A stretch of DNA of 13,897 nt. Source: an uncultured Pelagibacteraceae bacterium. GTDB taxonomy: Bacteria > Pseudomonadota > Alphaproteobacteria > Pelagibacterales > Pelagibacteraceae. Every line of letters begins with the position of its first letter. Position 1 is the stretch's first letter. Positions 1 to 7,407 of this stretch are shown here, in pieces. A program made the position numbers and the translations under genes. The stretch is from NCBI GenBank assembly GCA_902513415.1, contig CABXMS010000015.1, positions 1 to 13,897 of the forward strand, given 5' to 3'. The notes beneath the pieces were generated by a model. That model saw nothing but the letters and a program-made list of their open reading frames with translations. It was not told the DNA's origin and ran no database searches.

Positions 1-499
1 GAAATCTTCCAGCTGTTATCACAATTCCAGATCTGCTTACACCCGGCATTAAAGCAAGAACTTGTAGTAAACCAATTAAAAAAATATTTTTTAAAGTAAG
101 ATCTTTATCAATGTACCTTTGTATTTTAAATCTATCAGCAAAGTAAAGTAAAATCCCGAAGAGCAAGGTTGTCCATGCAATTATTTTTATTTCTCTTAAA
201 TATTCTATTAGACCAGTTGTATAAAAGAAGTAACCAAATATTATTAAAGGTATAGAGCCAAAAAATATTAAATTTAGTAAATTTTTATTTTGAAAAATAT
301 TGACAAAATCTTTTCTGAAATAAAATATAATCGCAATTAGTGAACCCAAGTGTAAACTTATATCAATCTCAATGGATCTAAAGTCAAATTCAGTAATTTT
401 TGATATTACAATTAAATGTGCAGATGAACTTACGGGTATAAATTCAAAAAATCCCTGCACAAAAGATAGAATTAATACTTCTAAATAATATGTAATCAT
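1..499 (-). CDS. uppP: Undecaprenyl-diphosphate phosphatase, 5' part (C-terminus beyond window)
   Basis: Integral membrane enzyme that dephosphorylates undecaprenyl diphosphate, recycling the lipid carrier used for peptidoglycan and other envelope glycans. On the minus strand the frame is open from ATG at 499-497 to the window edge: 166 complete codons, against about 260-270 residues for the family, so roughly the last third is missing. The start reads MITYYLEVLILSFVQGFFEF, matching the family N-terminus. The (E/Q)xxxE motif is Q15-E19, followed by PVSSSAH (22-28). The second signature, PGVSRSG, lies at 152-158; the position usually Thr in PGxSRSxxT is Val160. Hydrophobic membrane segments lie between the motifs. 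I chose this start by homology; no Shine-Dalgarno is visible and the frame stays open upstream to a stop at 641-643. It is transcribed away from gltD. Identity is firm; the exact start is less so. Confidence 0.93.
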   Translation of the reverse strand, partial: MITYYLEVLILSFVQGFFEFIPVSSSAHLIVISKITEFDFRSIEIDISLHLGSLIAIIFYFRKDFVNIFQNKNLLNLIFFGSIPLIIFGYFFYTTGLIEYLREIKIIAWTTLLFGILLYFADRFKIQRYIDKDLTLKNIFLIGLLQVLALMPGVSRSGIVITAGRF

Positions 500-677
500 A
501 AGGGCAATTCGTTCGTAAACTAAATATATCGAAAATAAAGCAATTCCATGAAAACATAATAGATATGCAAAAAAGTAAAAAGGCCCTAAAAACACTATTA
601 AAAATATAATTAAGGTCAGTATATATGACCCAATTATGCTTTAAGTGAGCAATATATTGAGATATATGAATTATATT
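500..677. other. Divergent intergenic region between uppP and gltD
   Basis: This 178-base AT-rich stretch must hold the promoters of both uppP (leftward) and gltD (rightward). I see a TATAAT at 605-610 on the plus strand but no fitting -35 element, an inverted repeat at 614-630 (separate entry), and a perfect 10-base palindrome CAATATATTG at 650-659, which may be chance in such AT-rich DNA. On the minus strand the uppP frame remains open through most of it. No RNA gene and no convincing independent protein gene is visible. Confidence 0.7.
614..630. promoter_or_regulatory. Inverted repeat GGTCA-N7-TGACC, possible operator for gltD
   Basis: Five-base perfect arms GGTCA and TGACC are separated by seven bases (GTATATA). 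The repeat lies 48 bases before the gltD ATG at 678 and just after a TATAAT at 605-610. The spacing suits a dimeric DNA-binding regulator, and it stands out in a region with few G and C. It does not match the NtrC consensus TGCACC-N5-GGTGCA. The role is inferred from symmetry and position only. Confidence 0.3.
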
Positions 678-2111
678 ATGGCAGAGAAAATGCTAAAATT
701 TGTAAAAATAGGTCAACAAAATCCTCCTAAAAGAGACACAGGTGAAAGAAAAGGGGATTTTAATGAAATTTACAGAGAATTTATTAGTGAAAAAGCAAAA
801 GAACAATCAAGTAGATGTTCTCAATGTGGAGTTCCATTTTGCCAAGTCCACTGCCCTTTAAGCAATAACATACCAGATTGGCTAAAACTAACTGCTGAAG
901 GAAGATTACATGAAGCATATGAACTGTCTCAAAGTACCAATAATATGCCAGAAGTATGTGGAAGAATATGCCCCCAGGACAGATTATGTGAAGGAAATTG
1001 TGTTATTGAACAATCTGGACATGGCACAGTAACAATAGGATCTGTAGAAAAATTTATAACTGAAAATGCCTGGGCTAATGGTTGGGTAAAACCAATTGAA
1101 ATCCAAAATGAAAAAGAAGAGAGTATTGGAATAATCGGAGCTGGTCCAGCAGGACTGGCATGTGCAGAAGAATTGAGAAAAAAAGGATTTCAAGTAACAG
1201 TTTATGATAGATACGATCGAAATGGTGGTCTTTTAATTTATGGAATTCCAAATTTTAAATTAGAAAAACTTGTAGTTGAAAGAAGAACAGAATTATTAAA
1301 AAAAGGTGGAATAAAATTTATAAATAATTTTGAGATAGGAAAAGATTCAACACTGCAAGAATTAAGAAAAAAACATAATGCCATTTTGATTTCGACAGGA
1401 GTATATAAAGCTAGAGAAGTAGATTTGCCAGGAAGCGACCTAGATAATATTTTTCCAGCTATGGATTTTCTTACTGCTTCAAACAAAAAAGGACTAGGAG
1501 ATGAGGTAAAGCTATTTGATAACGGAACATTAAATGCTAACGGAAAAAATGTTGTTGTAATAGGAGGAGGAGATACAGCAATGGATTGTGTTAGAACTGC
1601 AGTAAGACAAGAAGCAAAATCAGTGAAGTGTTTATATAGAAGAGATAAGGAAAATATGCCAGGTTCATTACGAGAAGTTAATAATGCAGAAGAAGAGGGA
1701 GTAGAATTTGTATGGCTGACAGCCCCAAAAAAATTTTTAGGAAAAAATAAAATTGAAAGTTTAGATGTAGAGAGAATTGAATTAGGAGAACCAGATGATA
1801 CAGGAAGAAAAAAGCCAATTATAATAGAAAATTCTAATTTTAATATTAAAGCAGATTTAGTTATAAAAGCACTTGGATTTGACCCCGAGAATCTTCCAAA
1901 TTTATTTTATGAAGAAAAACTGAAAGTCACAAAATGGGGAACTTTAAAAATAGATTTTGATACAATGGAAACTTCAATACCAGGTGTTTTTGCGGCTGGA
2001 GACATAGTAAGAGGTGCATCACTTGTAGTTTGGGCAATTAAAGATGGGAGAGATGTTGCGCAATCAATAATAAAATATATTAATTTAAATAAAAAAAAAA
2101 AAGTTGCTTAA
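678..2111 (+). CDS. gltD: Glutamate synthase, small (beta) subunit, FAD and Fe-S
   Basis: The beta subunit oxidises NADPH on its FAD and passes electrons through [4Fe-4S] clusters to the FMN of GltB. With the ATG at 678 the protein has 477 residues (472 in E. coli). Cysteines for the N-terminal clusters are C47, C50, C55, C59 and C94, C98, C104, C108. The first dinucleotide-binding motif GAGPAG is at 154-159, the second GGGDTAMD at 296-303, and the C-terminal FAD motif GVFAAGD at 436-442. An in-frame GTG at 645 would add 11 residues, but MAEKMLKF is the usual alphaproteobacterial beginning, so I prefer 678. No Shine-Dalgarno is seen. The gene ends with twelve A (2091-2102) coding four Lys, and its stop TAA shares a base with the gltB ATG (TAATG), which suggests translational coupling. 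The order gltD-gltB is the reverse of E. coli. Confidence 0.95.
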   Translation: MAEKMLKFVKIGQQNPPKRDTGERKGDFNEIYREFISEKAKEQSSRCSQCGVPFCQVHCPLSNNIPDWLKLTAEGRLHEAYELSQSTNNMPEVCGRICPQDRLCEGNCVIEQSGHGTVTIGSVEKFITENAWANGWVKPIEIQNEKEESIGIIGAGPAGLACAEELRKKGFQVTVYDRYDRNGGLLIYGIPNFKLEKLVVERRTELLKKGGIKFINNFEIGKDSTLQELRKKHNAILISTGVYKAREVDLPGSDLDNIFPAMDFLTASNKKGLGDEVKLFDNGTLNANGKNVVVIGGGDTAMDCVRTAVRQEAKSVKCLYRRDKENMPGSLREVNNAEEEGVEFVWLTAPKKFLGKNKIESLDVERIELGEPDDTGRKKPIIIENSNFNIKADLVIKALGFDPENLPNLFYEEKLKVTKWGTLKIDFDTMETSIPGVFAAGDIVRGASLVVWAIKDGRDVAQSIIKYINLNKKKKVA

Positions 2112-5100
2112 TGGATATTAGAGAAAAAAATTTAAGATTATTAGAAAAAAATTATGTTTATTCAAAGCAAATGGAACACGATGCATGTGGTGTGGGACTT
2201 GTGGCTTCTACCGATGGTACAAAAAAAAGAGAAGTTGTCGAATATGGAATCAAAGCTTTGAAAGCAGTATGGCATAGAGGAGCTATTGATGCTGATGGAA
2301 AAACTGGAGACGGAGCAGGAATTCACATTGAAATTCCATCTAATTTTTTTATAGAAAAGATTGAATCAAGAGGTCAAAAACATGGCAATACAAATGTGTG
2401 TGTAGGAATGATTTTTCTTCCCAGAAATGATTATTATGCCCAAGAAGCTTGCCGAATTATTGTAGAAAGTGAATTAACAAAAAATAATTTTAAAATTTAT
2501 GGTTGGAGACAAGTTCCAGTAAACCCATCTGTGCTAGGTGAAAAAGCTGAAATAACTAGACCTGAAATTACTCAAGTACTTTTTGCTAATAATGACAAAT
2601 CTATAATTGAAAAAAATTTAGAGAGAAAATTATACGAAACTAGAAGAAGAATTGAAAAAGAATGTACAAAAAGTCATTTAAATAATTTCTATATTTGTTC
2701 ATTTAGTTCTAAATCAATAATTTATAAAGGGATGTTTTTGGCTGAAGCTCTTTCAGATTTTTATACTGATTTAAAAGATGAAAGATTTATATCTAGATAT
2801 GCAATTTTTCATCAACGTTTTTCTACAAATACTGCTCCAAGTTGGGACTTAGCACAACCATTTAGATCAATAGCGCATAATGGAGAAATCAACACACTTA
2901 AAGGAAATATAAATTGGATGAAAGTTCATGAACAAGAAATGTTTAACCCATTGTTTGAAGATATGGAAAATTTAAAACCAGTTATACCATCAGGAAATTC
3001 AGACTCCGCATCATTAGATAATGTATTTGAATTACTAAATATGTCAGGACATTCTGCTCCATTAGCAAAACTTATGTTAATTCCTGATGCTTGGTCAAAA
3101 AAAAGTAAAATATTACCGAAAGATCATCTTCAATTATTTAATTTTTTAAATAGCACAATGGAGCCTTGGGATGGACCAGCAGCTATTGCAGGCACAGATA
3201 ATGAATGGGTTATTGTTGCTACTGATCGAAATGGTCTACGTCCATTAAGATATACAATAACAAGTGATAAACTTTTATTTGCTGGTTCGGAAACTGGAAT
3301 GATCAATTTAAATGAAAAAAAAATAGTTACTAAAGGAAGATTAGGACCTGGTGAAATAATTGGAGTAAGAATAAAAAAAGGAAAAGTTTATAAAAATAGT
3401 GAAATAAAAAATTATTTAGCTAAAGAATATAAGCATTTTAATAATCAAATTATTGATCTTGATAAGAAGTTTTTAATTCAAAACGAAAAAAATAGTTATG
3501 AAGGTTTAGAGCTAAAAAGAAGACAACATACATTTGGATATAGTTTAGAAGATTTAGAATTAATTTTACATCCAATGGCAGAAGATGCTAAAGAAGCAAC
3601 TGGCTCAATGGGTGATGACACGCCATTAGCAGTTCTTTCTGATAAATATAGACCTTTGTATCATTTTTTTAGACAAAATTTTAGTCAAGTGACAAATCCT
3701 CCAATCGATTCTTTAAGAGAAAATAAAGTAATGAGTCTAAAAACTAGATTCGGTAATTTAGGAAATATTTTAGATTTTTCTAATTTAACTGAAGAAAATA
3801 TCTATGTACTAGATAGTCCAATTTTATCAAATTCACAATTTGATAAGTTTATTAATTATTTTGGGAAAAATTATAAAATTATTGACTGTTCAATCGATGA
3901 AAATCAAAACTTAGAAGAAGCAATAGAAAAATTAGTACAAGATGCCGAAATTGCTGCTAGAGAAGGAATAACCCAACTAGTATTGTCTGACAAAAATATA
4001 TCTGAAAATAGATGTCCAATTCCAATGCTTTTATGCGTTGGAGCTGTAAATACTAGTTTAATTAAACTTGGGTTAAGAGGATATGTGTCTATTAACGTAC
4101 AGTCAGGAGAATGTTTGGATACGCATTCTTTCGCAATTATGATTGGTGTTGGTGCAACCACTGTGAATCCTTACCTAGCTTTTGACAGTTTGCATCAAAG
4201 ACACCAAAGAAATCTTTTTGGAAACTATAGTTTTGATGAATGTATTACCCGTTACATAACTTCAGTTAATTTAGGATTACTTAAAATAATGTCTAAAATG
4301 GGTATATCTGTAATAAGTTCATATAGAGGTGGATGTAACTTTGAAACTGTTGGTCTTAGCAGAACAATTGTAAATGATTTTTTTCCAGGTGTTAATTCAA
4401 AAATTTCGGGTATTGGACTTACTGGAATTGAAAAAAAAATTAGAAATATTCATAAAGAAGCATTTATAACCAACTCAAATATCTTGCCTGTAGGCGGAAT
4501 ATATCGTTATAGAAAAAATGGTGAAACACATCAGTACCAGGGTAAATTAATACATTTGTTACAAAGTGCAGTTTCAAATAATTCATACGATATTTATAAA
4601 AAATATACCAAGGGAATTTATGAACTTCCCCCAATAAGTCTTAGGGATTTAATTGATTTTAAGGAAAGAAATTCCATATCAATTTCTGAAGTTGAACCTG
4701 TTGAAAATATATTAAAAAGATTTGGAAGTGGAAGCATGTCTCATGGAGCATTATCTAAAGAAGCACATGAAACTTTGGCAATAGGAATGAACAGAATTAA
4801 AGGAGCTTCCTGCAGTGGAGAAGGAGGGGAAGATGAAGAAAGATTCAATATTATGTCAAATGGAGATACAGCAAATTCTAGAGTAAAACAAATAGCGTCA
4901 GCTAGATTTGGAGTAACCATTAACTATTTGAACAATTGTAATGAAATTGAAATAAAAATAGCACAAGGAGCAAAACCAGGAGAAGGTGGGCAGCTTCCTG
5001 GATTTAAAGTTACAAAAGAAATTGCAAAATTAAGACATTCAACCCCGGGAGTAACTTTGATATCTCCACCACCGCACCACGACATTTATTCAATAGAAGA

Positions 5101-6607
5101 TCTAGCCCAACTAATTTATGATTTAAAACAAATCAATCCAAATGCTAGAGTTGCAGTAAAATTAGTTGCATCTTCAGGAATTGGCACGATTGCTGCTGGA
5201 GTTGCTAAAGCAAAAGCTGACATTATTTTAATTTCTGGTCATTCCGGAGGAACTGGAGCTACACCACAAACTAGCGTAAAGTATGTGGGTATTCCATGGG
5301 AGATGGGTTTAACAGAAGTAAACCAAGTTTTAACATTAAATAATTTAAGACATTCAGTTACATTGAAAACTGACGGAGGAATAAAGACCGGAAGGGATAT
5401 AGTCATTGCTGCAATGATGGGAGCAGAAGAATATGGAGTTGCAACTACTGCTTTGGTAGCTATGGGATGTATAATGGTTAGACAGTGTCATTCTAATACA
5501 TGTCCTGTGGGTGTCTGTACTCAAGATGAAAAATTAAGAGAAAAATTTACGGGAACACCTGATAAAATTGTCAACCTGTTTACATTTATTGCCCAGGAGG
5601 TAAGAGAAATTTTAGCAAGTTTAGGATTTAAGCATTTAAATGAAATAATTGGGAGAACTGACCTATTAAAACAAATAAGTAAAGGATCTTCCAATTTAGA
5701 TGATTTAGATCTTAACCCATTATTTGTGCAAGCAGACCCCGGTAACAATAAGAGATATTGTGAAAAACCAATAATTAACAAAGTTCCAGATACATTAGAT
5801 CAAATAATTTGGCCAGAAATTGAAAATAATATTAATAATAATAAAAAAAATGATAAAATTTATGAAATAAAAAATACAGATAGAGCTGTAGGTACAAGAA
5901 TATCTCATCATTTATATAAAAAATTTGGAAACAACAATCTTAAGGAAAATTTTCTTACAATAAATCTTAAAGGATCTGCTGGACAATCATTCGGAGCATT
6001 TGGTATTAAAGGTATGAAGTTGAATCTGAAAGGTGATGCAAATGATTACGTGGGAAAAGGACTTTCGGGAGCAACAATTTCAATAAAATTACAAGATGAA
6101 AGTAATTTAATTTCACAAGAAAATACTATTATTGGCAACACAGTATTATATGGAGCTACATCAGGATATCTTTTCGCATCAGGTCAAGCAGGGGAAAGAT
6201 TTGCGGTAAGAAATTCAGGTGCAAACGCAGTAGTAGAAGGTTGTGACTCTAATGGATGTGAGTACATGACAGGTGGAAATGTAATTATTCTTGGTGATGT
6301 CGGACATAATTTTGCCGCTGGTATGACAGGTGGTATGGCATTTATTTATGATAAAAATGAAGAATTTGAAAAAAGAGTTAATCCTGGAACAGTTGTATGG
6401 CAAAGATTGGAAGCAGATTATTGGAAAGACTATTTAAAAAAAATTATAATAAGACATTTTGAAGAAACTAATTCGAACCTTTCAAAAAATATTTTGGAAA
6501 ATTTTAAAATTGAATTAAGTAATTTTTATCAAGTTTGTCCTAAAGAAATGCTCAACAAGTTAAAAAATCCAATATCTGTTAAAAAACAATTAGGTATAGC
6601 TAGTTAA
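2111..6607 (+). CDS. gltB: Glutamate synthase, large (alpha) subunit
   Basis: Converts glutamine plus 2-oxoglutarate to two glutamates, using electrons from GltD; cytoplasmic GS-GOGAT ammonium assimilation. At 1498 residues it is full length for the bacterial alpha subunit. Domains in order: a class II glutamine amidotransferase with catalytic Cys26 (HDACGVG) after a 25-residue propeptide that must be removed, and conserved HQRFSTN (234-240) and HNGE (256-259); a central domain; the FMN-binding synthase domain beginning near 870 (FGSGSMSHGALS), with SGHSGGTG from 1042; [3Fe-4S] ligands C1120, C1126, C1131 in the typical C-x5-C-x4-C spacing; and the C-terminal GxGxG beta-helix from about 1288. 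All key residues that I know are present. The start overlaps the gltD stop by one base. The stop overlaps that of the convergent hydrolase gene, leaving no room for a terminator between them. Confidence 0.97.
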   Translation: MDIREKNLRLLEKNYVYSKQMEHDACGVGLVASTDGTKKREVVEYGIKALKAVWHRGAIDADGKTGDGAGIHIEIPSNFFIEKIESRGQKHGNTNVCVGMIFLPRNDYYAQEACRIIVESELTKNNFKIYGWRQVPVNPSVLGEKAEITRPEITQVLFANNDKSIIEKNLERKLYETRRRIEKECTKSHLNNFYICSFSSKSIIYKGMFLAEALSDFYTDLKDERFISRYAIFHQRFSTNTAPSWDLAQPFRSIAHNGEINTLKGNINWMKVHEQEMFNPLFEDMENLKPVIPSGNSDSASLDNVFELLNMSGHSAPLAKLMLIPDAWSKKSKILPKDHLQLFNFLNSTMEPWDGPAAIAGTDNEWVIVATDRNGLRPLRYTITSDKLLFAGSETGMINLNEKKIVTKGRLGPGEIIGVRIKKGKVYKNSEIKNYLAKEYKHFNNQIIDLDKKFLIQNEKNSYEGLELKRRQHTFGYSLEDLELILHPMAEDAKEATGSMGDDTPLAVLSDKYRPLYHFFRQNFSQVTNPPIDSLRENKVMSLKTRFGNLGNILDFSNLTEENIYVLDSPILSNSQFDKFINYFGKNYKIIDCSIDENQNLEEAIEKLVQDAEIAAREGITQLVLSDKNISENRCPIPMLLCVGAVNTSLIKLGLRGYVSINVQSGECLDTHSFAIMIGVGATTVNPYLAFDSLHQRHQRNLFGNYSFDECITRYITSVNLGLLKIMSKMGISVISSYRGGCNFETVGLSRTIVNDFFPGVNSKISGIGLTGIEKKIRNIHKEAFITNSNILPVGGIYRYRKNGETHQYQGKLIHLLQSAVSNNSYDIYKKYTKGIYELPPISLRDLIDFKERNSISISEVEPVENILKRFGSGSMSHGALSKEAHETLAIGMNRIKGASCSGEGGEDEERFNIMSNGDTANSRVKQIASARFGVTINYLNNCNEIEIKIAQGAKPGEGGQLPGFKVTKEIAKLRHSTPGVTLISPPPHHDIYSIEDLAQLIYDLKQINPNARVAVKLVASSGIGTIAAGVAKAKADIILISGHSGGTGATPQTSVKYVGIPWEMGLTEVNQVLTLNNLRHSVTLKTDGGIKTGRDIVIAAMMGAEEYGVATTALVAMGCIMVRQCHSNTCPVGVCTQDEKLREKFTGTPDKIVNLFTFIAQEVREILASLGFKHLNEIIGRTDLLKQISKGSSNLDDLDLNPLFVQADPGNNKRYCEKPIINKVPDTLDQIIWPEIENNINNNKKNDKIYEIKNTDRAVGTRISHHLYKKFGNNNLKENFLTINLKGSAGQSFGAFGIKGMKLNLKGDANDYVGKGLSGATISIKLQDESNLISQENTIIGNTVLYGATSGYLFASGQAGERFAVRNSGANAVVEGCDSNGCEYMTGGNVIILGDVGHNFAAGMTGGMAFIYDKNEEFEKRVNPGTVVWQRLEADYWKDYLKKIIIRHFEETNSNLSKNILENFKIELSNFYQVCPKEMLNKLKNPISVKKQLGIAS

Positions 6608-7356
6608 ATACTTTCAGTTATTAGATCCAATTCTTTAGTTATTTTTTTCAAATTTTTATTTGAAGATAAACTATGATCACCATTTGTAATTAATACTAAT
6701 TTTTTTTTAGCCATTTTAAAAATTTTCAAAACTTTTTTTGAATAAATTACTGGAACAACTTCGTCTTTTTTACCATGTATCATTGTTACGAGTATTTTAG
6801 AATTTATTTTCTTTTTTAGAACTTTATTTTTTTTAGCATCCTTAATTAACTGATATGTAATTGGATATTCATAATTGCCATGTTTTAATTGGTATATTTT
6901 TCGTTTTATTATTTCTTTTTTTATTTTTTTAGAAAATTTATTCCACATTAATTTTTCTAAAAATTCTGGAGCAGAACCAATTCCCAAGAATCCTTTAATT
7001 TGTTTATTAAAATCTTTAAAGAGATTAATTGAAATCCAGGCCCCCATACTTGAACCAATTAAAATAAAGTTTTTTTTCCTTACTATTTTTTTGATTATAA
7101 ATTTGGCATCTCTAGTCCAACTTGAAATATTTCCTTTTGTAAATTTTCCATAAGATTTTCCATGACCTGAGTATTCCAATCCTAGAAAACCTATTTTCTT
7201 CTTTATACAAAACTTAGTAAAAGCTTTTGGTTTTGAACCCTCTAAATCAGACATAAAACCATGCAAGAAAACAACAAAATACTTGGAGTATTTATTTACC
7301 AACAGGTATCTTATTTTTTTTGTTTTATTAATTTTTATAAATTTAAATTTACTCAT
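6604..7356 (-). CDS. Lysine-rich alpha/beta hydrolase, ABHD10-like
   Basis: A 250-residue serine hydrolase of the alpha/beta fold. Visible elements: the oxyanion-hole motif FLHGF (30-34), nucleophile elbow GSSMG with Ser103, probable acid Asp198 (HGKKD), and catalytic His228 (GDHS). The pattern of YSGHGKS (62-68) before the nucleophile and the small size resemble the ABHD10 type of acyl esterase/thioesterase; the substrate cannot be read from the sequence. There is no signal peptide or membrane segment, so it is probably cytoplasmic. It is remarkably basic: 55 Lys and 4 Arg against about 16 acidic residues. The gene is convergent to gltB with a four-base overlap of stops (TTAA, 6604-6607), and divergent from the glycosyltransferase 41 bases away. 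The start ATG (7356-7354) is the only good one and follows a clear promoter. Confidence 0.82.
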   Translation of the reverse strand: MSKFKFIKINKTKKIRYLLVNKYSKYFVVFLHGFMSDLEGSKPKAFTKFCIKKKIGFLGLEYSGHGKSYGKFTKGNISSWTRDAKFIIKKIVRKKNFILIGSSMGAWISINLFKDFNKQIKGFLGIGSAPEFLEKLMWNKFSKKIKKEIIKRKIYQLKHGNYEYPITYQLIKDAKKNKVLKKKINSKILVTMIHGKKDEVVPVIYSKKVLKIFKMAKKKLVLITNGDHSLSSNKNLKKITKELDLITESI

Positions 7357-7379
7357 AAAATAAAGTTAAATATTGTGAT

Positions 7380-7407
7380 ATTATAGTTAATAAATAAATG
7401 CCATCAA
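7380..7407 (-). promoter_or_regulatory. Sigma-70-type promoter for the hydrolase gene
   Basis: On the minus strand a TTGATG (7407-7402, 4 of 6 to the -35 consensus) is followed after 16 bases by a perfect TATAAT (7385-7380). Transcription would begin near 7373, giving a leader of about 17 bases before the ATG at 7356. The -35 box lies inside the first codons of the glycosyltransferase gene, and the -10 overlaps a plus-strand TATTAT (7379-7384) that could serve that gene, although I see no good -35 for it. AT-rich DNA produces TATAAT by chance, so confidence is moderate. Confidence 0.4.

Noticed and set aside
605..610. TATAAT as the gltD -10 element
   Set aside because: No acceptable -35 lies 16-18 bases upstream (the sequence there is GGCCCT-like), and TATAAT is common by chance in such DNA; mentioned only within the intergenic entry.
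645..677. GTG at 645 as the gltD start, giving 488 residues
   Set aside because: The added 11 residues do not resemble GltD, while MAEKMLKF from ATG 678 matches the alphaproteobacterial beginning.
984..1486. Minus-strand frames of 69 and 82 codons inside gltD
   Set aside because: Antisense shadows of a clearly conserved gene, with no recognisable domain and cysteine/phenylalanine-rich composition expected from reverse reading of AAA/GAA codons.
3904..6403. Minus-strand frames of 85, 86 and 62 codons inside gltB
   Set aside because: They lie wholly within conserved GltB coding sequence and show no protein family features.
6875..7153. Plus-strand frame of 92 codons across the hydrolase gene
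   Set aside because: The minus-strand frame has an intact catalytic triad; this one is its shadow, T-rich and therefore falsely hydrophobic.
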